Assembly (NCBI GenBank): GCA_029261475.1
Contig: JAJDBG010000055.1
Span: 1-34,671, forward strand
Direction: 5' to 3'
Length of the DNA: 34,671 nt
Source of the DNA: Nitrospinaceae bacterium
GTDB lineage: Bacteria; Nitrospinota; Nitrospinia; Nitrospinales; VA-1
Position numbers and translations under genes: made by a program. Below the pieces are notes generated by a model that made no database searches, was not told the origin of the DNA, and saw only the letters and a list, made by a program, of their open reading frames with translations. Each line of letters begins with the position of its first letter. Position 1 is the first letter of the stretch. Of this stretch, positions 9,167 through 16,836 are shown piece by piece.

Positions 9167-9715
9167 TTATTGGCCAATGAGCTCTCGATCAAAAATTTTA
9201 CTCCCTTTCACAAACCATTTTGCGGAAACAAGAGTCTCCCCTTTCAAGAAAAAGAACATCCCTTTTTTAGGATAACGGGCGATCTTATCGTTGAATTCAC
9301 TAGGGACGCCATAAAGGCTTATCAGCTTGCTTATGTTGTCTCCGAGCTTGAGTCCTTTATCGAATGCCCCTTTGAATGTGGGCAAAGCCTCAATTTCCTC
9401 AACAACAGTTTTCCCCGTCAAACTGTGTATGATGACTCCCGCCTCTTTATATCTTACAAGTACGCTGTCCGTCTCGGGAGCGAGTCCTCGCACTACAATC
9501 AACGCTGTGGGGATGCCCATTAGATTGTAAGCCTTATCCAAGGGCATGCCAACGGCAAGATTTTTACCGATCACCAAACCGCCCTCTTTCGGTTTTTCAG
9601 CTTTTTCTTTCTTAGCTGGCTCAGCTGGAGGTGGTGCCTTTTCGTCCTCTGCAAACAGGGGAACAGCCATGCAAATAATCAAGCCTGCCGCCAAAACCAA
9701 TTTTCCGATATTCAA
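9167..9715 (-). CDS. Exported protein of unknown function with two similar modules
   Basis: I do not recognise the family. From a TTG at 9715 the protein has 182 aa, with a signal peptide (MNIGKLVLAAGLIICMAVPL ending LFA) followed by a Pro/Ala/Lys/Glu-rich linker. Two similar modules follow: NLAVGMPLDKAYNLMGIPT and, about 75 residues later, GLKLGDNISKLISLYGVPSE. This 'G.p/lg..i.k...l.G.P' pattern recurs in small periplasmic and BamE-like proteins. The frame is open up to an ATG at 9784, but AAGGAG lies 9 nt before the TTG and the signal peptide starts there, so TTG is preferred. It is the last gene of the run from the PilZ gene; a TATAAT at 9810-9805 may give it its own promoter. Confidence 0.7.
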   Translation of the reverse strand: MNIGKLVLAAGLIICMAVPLFAEDEKAPPPAEPAKKEKAEKPKEGGLVIGKNLAVGMPLDKAYNLMGIPTALIVVRGLAPETDSVLVRYKEAGVIIHSLTGKTVVEEIEALPTFKGAFDKGLKLGDNISKLISLYGVPSEFNDKIARYPKKGMFFFLKGETLVSAKWFVKGSKIFDRELIGQ

Positions 9716-9804
9716 GGGAAGTATCTCCTTGTAAAAATTTCTGTCTCTATAAAACAAGAGGGCAATGAGCTTGCACCTGCACAAGCCTTTATGTTCACCT
9801 AAAC

Positions 9805-9810
9805 ATTATA
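9805..9810 (-). promoter_or_regulatory. Possible -10 element for the gene at 9167-9715
   Basis: A perfect TATAAT on the minus strand about 90 bp before the TTG start. No convincing -35 element is at the right distance, so this is weak. Confidence 0.25.
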
Positions 9811-9837
9811 CCCCAATTATAAGGAAGTTTCTTGCTT

Positions 9838-11187
9838 CTAAGTCAAATCTTCTTCCAGCTCAGGTTCTAAGCCAAGATTTTTACGACGATCCCGCTTCTT
9901 CCTGGTTTTATCTTTTTGAAATTTTCTCCACTCGGCCTTGTTTTCTTTTTGAGGAATACTGCTTTCCATTTCATCCTCATCGTCCTCATCCCATATGCGA
10001 AACACTGGCCTCCCGGGTTTGGATGAGACTGCGGGAAGATGCTTTTTCGCTTCTTCATGATTCTTCCCGCTAGAACCCGACTCCATTTCGTACAGATCTT
10101 TGGCCTGCTTGGACGGTCTACGCTTGCACAATGCGTCTCCACGAATTTTGATTTCTTTGGCGTTGACCAAGCCTGCCTTTAGCTCTTGCGGTATTCCTGA
10201 AAAACCGCACAGTGCCCCCATCCAGGCACCTACGAGTGCTCCCGGTTTTTCTGCCGATCGACCGCGATTCAAAACCTGGGTCAGTGTCGGTTGAAAAGTG
10301 CCGTCTCCCTTGAGCACTGTCATCAAAGCCAGCGGGATCAATGTCAAAACGCTGGCTTGTGAAGGATGGTGTATCTCTTGCTTTGTCGATTCGCTGGCGT
10401 GATTGCACACCCATTGCAAGATCTCATCTTGCGGCTTGGACCAATTTTCCCAAACGCCCTTCAACATTTCAGTGAATGCCCCGCGTGTATGGGAATTCTG
10501 CTCTGCGTAAACGTCGGGAAATCCCTCTTCCAGAGTAAGCGATACTCTTTCGCTATGCTCGATCAACTCCTGAAAAAGTTCTTTCGCCTTATTGTCTGAT
10601 AAATCTCCAGGTCCCCATTGCAGGAAACGCAGGGTGATGAGCCCGACCGCCCCAAGGGCAGTGATTTCCCAAAGGTTCCGACTCATCATCAATCCGCTCT
10701 CAAACCACAATCGCTCCAGAGTCGTCGAAGCTTTTTTATAAAACAGCGCAGAAGGAATTCCCATCACCGCAAAATTGCAGGCTTGAGAGAAAATATCAGC
10801 TGGCAAAGGCTTTTCACGATCTCTAATGGATTCTACTGAACGAACAAAAATACCTTCGGGACGTCTGAAAACACCAAACTCGCCTTCGGGTCCGCCAAGG
10901 CTCAATGCCAGCAAACGGTCGGCGATGCCCTGCACGCCCGATTTTTTATCTTCCAGCAAACCATCGCAAACGGCGAGTGCCATCTGCGTTTGGGTTCCAT
11001 ATAGGCCGCGCATACGGTAACGCTTGACTCCCTTGCCTAAATGGGGTTTGACATCCAGATACTGATCGACCTGCTTGAAAAGTTGTTTGATCGTTTCCGG
11101 CTTCAGTCCTTTGACAGCAGAAGCCATCGCATCGCCAACAGCAAGCCCCGTCAAACAACCCGATATTTTGTCTTCCAATTGCGCCAT
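9838..11187 (-). CDS. ADP-ribosylglycohydrolase-fold protein, metal sites degenerate
   Basis: Resembles the DraG/ARH3 family, which removes ADP-ribose from proteins using two Mg ions. From the ATG at 11187 the protein has 449 aa and begins MAQLEDKISGCLTGLAVGDA, the family's first helix. The first metal motif, normally T-D-D-T before QMALA, reads G64-T65-Q66-T67. The second, normally G-D-x-D-T before a small-residue helix, reads N-R-G-R-S-A-E at 307-313 before GALVGAWMGALCG. The fold is thus retained while the metal-binding acids are lost, which suggests a non-catalytic or repurposed protein (inference). A highly charged Lys/Arg/Glu tail of about 120 residues follows the domain. The gene starts 10 bp after the metallo-hydrolase gene. 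The frame extends to 11301, but that would overlap the upstream gene. Confidence 0.75.
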   Translation of the reverse strand: MAQLEDKISGCLTGLAVGDAMASAVKGLKPETIKQLFKQVDQYLDVKPHLGKGVKRYRMRGLYGTQTQMALAVCDGLLEDKKSGVQGIADRLLALSLGGPEGEFGVFRRPEGIFVRSVESIRDREKPLPADIFSQACNFAVMGIPSALFYKKASTTLERLWFESGLMMSRNLWEITALGAVGLITLRFLQWGPGDLSDNKAKELFQELIEHSERVSLTLEEGFPDVYAEQNSHTRGAFTEMLKGVWENWSKPQDEILQWVCNHASESTKQEIHHPSQASVLTLIPLALMTVLKGDGTFQPTLTQVLNRGRSAEKPGALVGAWMGALCGFSGIPQELKAGLVNAKEIKIRGDALCKRRPSKQAKDLYEMESGSSGKNHEEAKKHLPAVSSKPGRPVFRIWDEDDEDEMESSIPQKENKAEWRKFQKDKTRKKRDRRKNLGLEPELEEDLT

Positions 11188-11197
11188 AGTTATTCGA

Positions 11198-11965
11198 TCA
11201 AACAGAAATGAAGGGTGTCGCCTGATCTTGCCGGGCAATGACCATCTCGGCAGGACAAGAACCCAAAGCCTGCCGGGCAGTGATTTCGGCAATATCGACA
11301 CAGTTATTGGTCTCGCTCAAATGCATCAAGACCGCCGCTTTCAATCGGGAATGCGCGACTTTGGCGAGCAGTTCACCGCAAACTTCATTCGATAAATGTC
11401 CCACCGGACTTTTGATTCTCTGCTTCAAAGGCCAGGTATAAGGCCCCGCCATCAACATATCCACATCATGATTGGCTTCGATCAACAAAGCGTCCGAACC
11501 ACTCAGATGGTCCACGACCGTAGAATTGATAGTCCCAAGGTCGGTCGCATGACCGATTTTTTTACCGCCGCAATGCACCGCAAAAGCAACAGACTCGCGC
11601 GCATCGTGCGGGGTCGCATAAGGTTCGATGAGAAGATCGCCAACGATTTGCGGCCGCCCCGCCTTCAACTGTTTCCATTTTGGCAATTTCCCCACACGCT
11701 CCTGAATTCCATTGAGCGTGCCTTCGGTAGAGTAAACCGTGGCCCCGGTTTTGCGCGCAAGCGGACCCAGCCCCTTCCAATGATCCGAATGTTCGTGAGT
11801 CACAAACACCGCATCGAGTGAAGAGAAATCCGCATCCACCTGAGCCATCCGCGTGGAAAGCTCGCGAAAGCTCAGCCCGGCATCTAATAAAATGCGGGTT
11901 TGAGATGATTCGATGTAAATCGCGTTGCCACCGCTACCGCTGGATAAAACGGAGAACCTTAAAAT
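11198..11965 (-). CDS. YycJ-type metallo-beta-lactamase-fold hydrolase, probable ATT start
   Basis: A metallo-beta-lactamase-fold hydrolase, most like the YycJ/WalJ subgroup of DNA-processing exonuclease-like enzymes: it begins RFSVLSSGSGGNAIYIES and carries the metal motif THEHSDHW, then HATDLGT, EANHD and a late VLMHLSETN block. The frame is open to a TTG at 11980, but no ribosome binding site precedes that codon. A perfect GGAGGT (11978-11973) lies 7 nt before an ATT at 11965, and starting there gives LRFSVLSSGS directly after the initiator, as in homologues. I therefore propose an ATT start (255 aa); TTG at 11980 (260 aa) is the alternative. It sits between the globin gene (gap about 60 bp) and the ADP-ribosylglycohydrolase-like gene (10 bp). 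Confidence 0.8.
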   Translation of the reverse strand: MLRFSVLSSGSGGNAIYIESSQTRILLDAGLSFRELSTRMAQVDADFSSLDAVFVTHEHSDHWKGLGPLARKTGATVYSTEGTLNGIQERVGKLPKWKQLKAGRPQIVGDLLIEPYATPHDARESVAFAVHCGGKKIGHATDLGTINSTVVDHLSGSDALLIEANHDVDMLMAGPYTWPLKQRIKSPVGHLSNEVCGELLAKVAHSRLKAAVLMHLSETNNCVDIAEITARQALGSCPAEMVIARQDQATPFISV

Positions 11966-12026
11966 GGGGGAAACCTCCAAAAACAGATTTTAGTGTGGAT
12001 TTATTTTTGTTGGAAAATTTGAACGA

Positions 12027-12458
12027 TCAAAATTTGGGGGGCTTGGGAAAATCTAGAATCTCATCCGTGAAAAAACGTTTTTCGCAGTCCTGCACACTGT
12101 TCTTGACCAAAGATTTCTTAAAAGCATAATCGATCTTGAGCCAACGCTCCGCAAGCTCCGGTTTGACACCACAGGCCTCAATGCTCATTTTCAAAATACG
12201 ATTGCGCTCCTCAAACATCTCGTCAGTGATATTCATATGCTTGTGCGCAGGCTTCGGCAACTTGCCAGAATACAACTTACCGCCTCCCATATTGGAAATC
12301 ATGAAATCCGTTTGCTGATTTTCAATGACCTTTTGATCCACATCAGCAAAAAAATGCTTCAGCCAGGCATGCTCATAAAGCTTGTCGTAAAACAGCTTAT
12401 GCACACGTTCCAGCATAGGCCGTCCGCCTACTTCTTCAAGTAAAGATTTTTCACTCAT
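12027..12458 (-). CDS. Truncated (2/2-fold) hemoglobin
   Basis: 143 aa haem protein of the bacterial truncated globin family. It opens LLEEVGGRPMLERVHKLFYD, with a B10-type Tyr at 24, then LKHFFADVDQKVIENQQTDF covering the E helix, with Gln at distal positions. GGGKLYSGK is the glycine motif, and AHKHMNIT supplies the proximal His (His72 by alignment with group I members). The order and glycine motifs best match group I (N-type), which dioxygenate NO or handle O2. The last 20 residues (ILDFPKPPKF) extend past the globin fold. It starts 9 bp after the PilZ gene stop, so the two are probably co-transcribed. Confidence 0.88.
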   Translation of the reverse strand: MSEKSLLEEVGGRPMLERVHKLFYDKLYEHAWLKHFFADVDQKVIENQQTDFMISNMGGGKLYSGKLPKPAHKHMNITDEMFEERNRILKMSIEACGVKPELAERWLKIDYAFKKSLVKNSVQDCEKRFFTDEILDFPKPPKF

Positions 12459-12467
12459 AGAGTTCTA

Positions 12468-12803
12468 TCAATTCGTTTTAGAGTTGCCACTATGAATCAC
12501 GCTCAAAATATCCATCAAATACTGATCGTCCGCGTCAGAAAATTTCACAGCAATCGCATACCTGCCATCGGGTCTTTGATCGCAACGCACCACCTCAGTC
12601 ATAAGCTCCGTCGGCTCGATATCTGGAGAACCGGGGAATTTGAGCTTGAAAATTGTCCCCGGCGACGTTGCGTTCTCAATGATAAAAGACGCACCCTCAA
12701 CCGTGAGGTCCTCCAACTCAGCAGACAAAGACCCACTGGAAACTTCTATAGTCGTCGTATCTGTAAAAGAAACTCGCGGAAATTTTCGTGATTCTGAACT
12801 CAT
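12468..12803 (-). CDS. PilZ-domain protein (predicted c-di-GMP receptor)
   Basis: From the ATG at 12803 the protein has 111 aa, a single PilZ domain. It carries the RxxxR motif (Arg6 and Arg10 in RKFPR) and the second c-di-GMP motif in the form D32-L-T34-V-E-G37 (consensus D/N-x-S-x-x-G, with Thr for Ser). GAGG about 7 nt upstream supports this start over an earlier ATG at 12845. No output domain is attached, so it probably acts by protein contact. It is the first gene of the run through the globin to the exported protein at 9167; pairing a c-di-GMP sensor with a gas-binding globin is suggestive but unproven. Confidence 0.85.
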   Translation of the reverse strand: MSSESRKFPRVSFTDTTTIEVSSGSLSAELEDLTVEGASFIIENATSPGTIFKLKFPGSPDIEPTELMTEVVRCDQRPDGRYAIAVKFSDADDQYLMDILSVIHSGNSKTN

Positions 12804-13205
12804 CGCAGACCTCAATTTTGCGAAGGAAAGGAACTCCTGCTCCAATACGCATCCAAGCCGCCTGATAATTGCCGATACAGCTTAGAAAACAATGCGCCAA
12901 GTATATCAAGAAATGAATCGAAGACGAAAAAAAACTCCACATTAAAGCTATTTTCAAAACCTTTGCACAAAGCCCCCTCGGCGCGGGTATACAAACGAGA
13001 GGAACCCAAGCAATCGTCTTCCTCAACCCAATCAATAATCTCTGCTCTATTGATTTTTTTGCAGTCACAAAAATGGAAAAAACACAGCTCTTTCTATGAT
13101 AGTATTCCCACGGTCTATGCCGATACAATCAGGCACTGGCCACGCCCCCTTCAGCCCATGCGGGGGGAAATCCTGATTATTAGAAACCACGCTTGAATAA
13201 ATATC
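12804..13205. other. Divergent intergenic region between the PilZ and decarboxylase genes
   Basis: About 400 bp with short open frames but none with a credible start or composition. It must hold the promoters of both divergent genes. TATGAT at 13095-13100 is a possible plus-strand -10 element without a good -35. No PEP mutase remnant was recognised, although that gene usually precedes the decarboxylase. Confidence 0.4.
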
Positions 13206-14330
13206 ATGATCGATAACAAAGATTTTCTGGATTCATTGTCTGCCCGCAACATCCGTTTTTTTGCAGGCGTTCCCGATTCCCTGCTGAAAGATTTCTGCGC
13301 GTATTTGACCGACCATGCGGAGCCAGAGGCTCATGTCATCACCGCCAACGAGGGGGCGGCTGTGGGACTTGGCATGGGACACCATTTTGCAACGGGCGGG
13401 ATTCCACTCGTTTACATGCAGAATTCGGGCTTGGGCAATGCGGTCAATCCTTTGTTGTCACTGGCCGATCCTGAGGTCTATGCAACACCCATGCTATTGC
13501 TAGTCGGCTGGCGCGGCGAACCGGGGGTCAAAGACGAGCCGCAACATGTCAAACAGGGAAGCGTCATGCTGGCGATGCTCGACGCGATGGACATCCCCCA
13601 CGCCATCGTCGGACCAGACGATGACTCGGCAGAACCCGCTCTCGATAAAGCCATCAAACATTTCAAAAATCGATCCGGACCTTTTGTGATAGCAGTACGT
13701 AAAGGGACTTTCCAAACTTACAAACTTGCAGACTCCACCTCAACCGAATATCCCATGACCCGTGAAGAAGCCATCGCCGAATTGCTGGAGCCGATGGCCG
13801 CCTCGGACGTGGTGGTCTCGACCACAGGCATGGCATCGCGCGAGTTATTTGAATTGCGTGTGAAACGGGGTGAAGGACACGAACGCGATTTTCTCACCGT
13901 CGGCGGCATGGGCCACGCATCGCAGATCGCACTCGGCATCGCGCAACAAGTAACAGACCGAAAAGTTTATTGCATCGACGGCGACGGAGCCGCGCTGATG
14001 CACCTGGGATCGCTTCCCATCATAGGCATCTCAGCCTGTGCGAATTTCAGGCATGTACTCATCAACAACGGCGCGCACGATTCCGTAGGCGGTCAACCCA
14101 CCGTCGGTTTTGACATTGATTATGGAAGCATCGCGCGATCTTCAAGATATAAAACTATTCTGCGAGCCGATACGAAAGAAGAACTGATCGCCCGGATGGA
14201 AGAATTCATAAGCACGCCCGGCCCTTCCCTGCTGGAGATTCGCGTCCGCAAAGGAGCGAGAAAAGATTTGGGCAGACCCACAAAAACCCCAGTAGAAAAC
14301 AAAACCGCACTCATGAAATTCCTTGCCTGA
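13206..14330 (+). CDS. aepY: Phosphonopyruvate decarboxylase (ThDP-dependent)
   Basis: Converts 3-phosphonopyruvate to phosphonoacetaldehyde and CO2, the step that pulls the unfavourable PEP mutase reaction forward in phosphonate synthesis. 374 aa, matching single-chain Ppd enzymes. The N-terminal pyrimidine domain has the activating Glu in ITANEGAAVGLGMG. The C-terminal pyrophosphate domain has the ThDP/Mg motif, from GDGAALMHLGSLP to INN, followed by NNGAHDSVGGQPT, a signature that separates Ppd from sulfopyruvate decarboxylase. No good ribosome binding site precedes the ATG. PEP mutase is missing nearby; a PhnW-type aminotransferase that would use its product lies at 21479-22609. Confidence 0.9.
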   Translation: MIDNKDFLDSLSARNIRFFAGVPDSLLKDFCAYLTDHAEPEAHVITANEGAAVGLGMGHHFATGGIPLVYMQNSGLGNAVNPLLSLADPEVYATPMLLLVGWRGEPGVKDEPQHVKQGSVMLAMLDAMDIPHAIVGPDDDSAEPALDKAIKHFKNRSGPFVIAVRKGTFQTYKLADSTSTEYPMTREEAIAELLEPMAASDVVVSTTGMASRELFELRVKRGEGHERDFLTVGGMGHASQIALGIAQQVTDRKVYCIDGDGAALMHLGSLPIIGISACANFRHVLINNGAHDSVGGQPTVGFDIDYGSIARSSRYKTILRADTKEELIARMEEFISTPGPSLLEIRVRKGARKDLGRPTKTPVENKTALMKFLA

Positions 14331-14417
14331 CGGAGAACACACAAATAAAACCTTCAAGCAAAACGATTAAAAATAGTAAATTTTCGCCCTAAACTTCAAT
14401 TTACTTTGGTGAAAAAA

Positions 14418-14957
14418 ATGAAATCAAAGACCTTTATTATAACTCTATTTCTTTTAGCGTTGGCAGGTAATGCCAGTGCCCAATGGTTTGAAAATGGAAA
14501 GCTTTCTTCTCTTAATTCATGGAGAAAAAATTGGGGGACGAATGGTGGCGCAGTTCTTTACCTGACCGATAAACCTAATGCACTTTTTAGAAATTGGGGA
14601 AAGCCTGGGGTTCGTCTGAGTGCCACTGAGATCGCCAAACGAGGCAAACCCATCGTAGGAGTTATTATTTTTGCGGGTTGCTCTAAAGATGATGAGGGCC
14701 ATTGTAATACATCGGTAAGTTTTCAAGTGTTTAAACCGGATGGATTGCCTTATGGGACGAAGGAGCATGGCGAGCTTTGGATTGGAAAGCCTGCTCCACA
14801 GCAAGGAACTGTACAACTTAGTATTGGAGCCATAGGAGTCAACATAGAACCCAACGATCCCAACGGAATTTATACAGTCCGAGCTCACCTTCATGATAAA
14901 ATTTCTAAAAATGAAGTTGAACTAATAAGAACATTTCAAGTATTTCCAGATAAATAA
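14418..14957 (+). CDS. Exported protein of unknown function
   Basis: Not recognised. From the ATG at 14418 the protein has 179 aa, with a clear signal peptide (MKSKTFIITLFLLALAGNAS, cleavage after SAQ or ASA). The mature part is likely beta-rich, with FQVFKPDGLPYG, an IGAIGVNIEPNDPNGIYTV segment and a C-terminal strand ending FQVFPDK. The 'P-x-G-x-Y-x-V-R-A' ending recalls immunoglobulin-like extracellular domains. Two Cys residues (in AGCSKDDEGHCNT) could form a disulfide. The frame also runs upstream to a TTG at 14406. Its base composition is lower in GC than its neighbours, suggesting transfer. Confidence 0.65.
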   Translation: MKSKTFIITLFLLALAGNASAQWFENGKLSSLNSWRKNWGTNGGAVLYLTDKPNALFRNWGKPGVRLSATEIAKRGKPIVGVIIFAGCSKDDEGHCNTSVSFQVFKPDGLPYGTKEHGELWIGKPAPQQGTVQLSIGAIGVNIEPNDPNGIYTVRAHLHDKISKNEVELIRTFQVFPDK

Positions 14958-15146
14958 AAATTCTTGAATTGCGTAGACATGTCGTTATTCGACCAATAGT
15001 GAGAAGTAAATATTATAAAGATTGATCTTCACATTTTAAGCAAATGCACACATTTGAATTACAGTTGATAAGCCTAAATAGACTAACACCGCTAATCAGT
15101 TCTAAATGCTTTAAGGAATTTCTTTAACGCTAAGAGAGGTTTTAAA

Positions 15147-15656
15147 ATGGGATTTTTTAGTGGCATGACTGATGCCTTATTTAAGGAAGGGCCAAACGGA
15201 GAAAACCTATTCTTCCCAAATGGCTGTATGGGTTCAGGATACGTTTTAAAAAATAATGCCCACAAGACCAAAATCCAATATTCAATGAAAAAATGGATCA
15301 TGGCTATGTTTGCCATAATTATTATTAACTCGGTTTTCGTGAAGTGGATTGCTTATCCATTAATTGCAATACATTTCATTTGGTATTTTTTTTGGATAAA
15401 GGAGGTCACTAAGGAATTGCCAAAATCATCAGTAACGCTAAAATATTCTGAGTCCTTATATCTTTCAGCGAAATCAACAAATCTTGTGTATTTAATTCTA
15501 CTCGAAATTTTAGCTTTAGGAGTTGTTACGGCGAGCATAGTAATTCTGCTTAAAGGAAAAGAAATTTTAATCCCACTTTTAATAATCGGTTTCTTCGGAG
15601 TGGGTGTGGTTACTTTTGGTTATCAGATCTATTTAAAGTGTCTTCGTAAAAAGTAA
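15147..15656 (+). CDS. Membrane protein of unknown function
   Basis: 169 aa with about four hydrophobic segments (roughly residues 48-63, 66-80, 113-134 and 140-160), in two hairpins separated by a polar stretch (ITKELPKSS-type loop, about residues 85-108). A soluble N-terminus (GFFSGMTDALFKEGPNGE) precedes them. AGAGAGG-like purines lie about 9 nt before the ATG at 15147. AT-rich like the gene at 14418, with which it may form an accessory pair. No family was recognised. Confidence 0.6.
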   Translation: MGFFSGMTDALFKEGPNGENLFFPNGCMGSGYVLKNNAHKTKIQYSMKKWIMAMFAIIIINSVFVKWIAYPLIAIHFIWYFFWIKEVTKELPKSSVTLKYSESLYLSAKSTNLVYLILLEILALGVVTASIVILLKGKEILIPLLIIGFFGVGVVTFGYQIYLKCLRKK

Positions 15657-15700
15657 AAGACTACTCATTTGTCCATCCCGTTAATGATTATGGGTAATTA

Positions 15701-15724
15701 GGGGTCAAATCTATGATTTATATT
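15701..15724 (+). repeat. Short dispersed repeat, copy A (GGGGTCAAATCT-type)
   Basis: Contains GGGGTCAAATCT followed by TGATTTAT one base later. An inverted second copy is at 21421-21445. This resembles the ends of elements mobilised by REP-associated tyrosine transposases, which often begin GGGGTCA, but no transposase is present. Confidence 0.45.
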
Positions 15725-15763
15725 AATTTTTTCTTCCTGTGCTTTGGTCTCTGCCATCATTTT

Positions 15764-16312
15764 TTAGTATTTCGTTGCTTCGAGATGACTCAGATCAAAT
15801 CCTTTTTCTTTTATTTTCATTTTTAGCTTCTTTAGGGTTTCTGGGTTCATTTCCGGGGAGCGGCTCAATATCCACAGGTACTGGCGTTTGGGTTCGCTGA
15901 CTATGACGTGTTGATAGTCTTTGTCGAGGTCTACGATCCAATAATTTCCTTTGAAGGGCCAGAAGAACTGAACTTTTAATTTTGCGTTGCTCTGTGTGTC
16001 TGCTATTTCTGCTGTGCCTATGGCTTCTTTGAGTTCGCCTTGTGGTCCGCCTGTCCTGCACTGGTTGATGACTCTGATGCGGCCGTCTTTCATCTTTTCG
16101 TAAAATGCGGTTGAGGCAAAACATCCTTCTTCAAACCAGTTGGGGTACAGGGCGATCTCGTACCACTTGCCGAGATAACGCTCCAGGTCGACGTAGGGCA
16201 CGGTCTGCAATTCGGGTGATTCTCTGCTGGGTATACTGGAGCAGGCATTGAGAAGAACAATCAGCGCGCAGGCGATTTGTAATTTCAATAAATTTTTGGC
16301 GTGATGGATCAT
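15764..16312 (-). CDS. blc: Lipocalin lipoprotein (Blc-like)
   Basis: Outer-membrane lipocalin thought to bind fatty acids or lysophospholipids. From the ATG at 16312 (GGGAGAG 6 nt upstream) the protein has 182 aa. The lipoprotein signal ends in LLNAC (Cys24), the lipocalin signature is VPYVDLERYLGKWYEIALYP, and later blocks are NYWIVDLDKDYQHVIVSEP and YLWILSRSPEM, all typical of Blc. The frame extends to 16594, but that would overlap the upstream membrane protein. It is the last gene of the MerR-led run; lipocalin genes also accompany LitR-type regulators in other bacteria. Confidence 0.92.
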   Translation of the reverse strand: MIHHAKNLLKLQIACALIVLLNACSSIPSRESPELQTVPYVDLERYLGKWYEIALYPNWFEEGCFASTAFYEKMKDGRIRVINQCRTGGPQGELKEAIGTAEIADTQSNAKLKVQFFWPFKGNYWIVDLDKDYQHVIVSEPKRQYLWILSRSPEMNPETLKKLKMKIKEKGFDLSHLEATKY

Positions 16313-16359
16313 GTTTTTCTCTCCCGTGATTTTAGCTACAAGTGTTCGATCTGATTTCA

Positions 16360-16791
16360 TTATCCGACGGGTGTCACCATGCGGATCAACACCCATCCGA
16401 CGATCAGCATTTGTGCGAGGTTGATGCCTACGCTCAATCTGTGCAAGAGATTGAAAGTTTTTCCTGCCTTTGCATCGCCTTGCAGTTGCTCGTCGCGATA
16501 ACGGTTGATGCGCGGGGTCAGCCACAACCAGGCCCATAGGAAAAGCACAAACACGCCGACAAGCTGCAATGCCTCTGGGTGATTCCACAAACAAAACGCC
16601 GCCGCGAGGGTCATGCCTGCCATGGCTTGACTGTATACGGGAAAGGCTGTTCGTATGAATGGACCGGATGTCTCGGGCGGTAATTTTGTGAATACCAGCG
16701 GGGTCATGATCGCCGCAAAAAAGAACATTCCCCCTATGACCAGGGCTAATAAAAAGATTCCGCTTGTATGAAGAATTTGAACTGTATCCAT
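16360..16791 (-). CDS. DUF4149/TMEM205-like four-helix membrane protein
   Basis: 143 aa with four transmembrane segments (about residues 8-30, 50-68, 73-92 and 118-138). The motif GGMFFFAAIMTPLVFTKLPP near the N-terminus is typical of DUF4149-like proteins ('G...F......P..F..L'). Function unknown. GAGG lies 5 nt before the ATG. It follows the epimerase-SRPBCC gene by 45 bp and precedes the lipocalin by 47 bp, so co-transcription is likely. Confidence 0.75.
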   Translation of the reverse strand: MDTVQILHTSGIFLLALVIGGMFFFAAIMTPLVFTKLPPETSGPFIRTAFPVYSQAMAGMTLAAAFCLWNHPEALQLVGVFVLFLWAWLWLTPRINRYRDEQLQGDAKAGKTFNLLHRLSVGINLAQMLIVGWVLIRMVTPVG

Positions 16792-16836
16792 GACGACCTC
16801 AAGTGTTTGGGTGGGTTGGGATACGCTATTGTTGCT

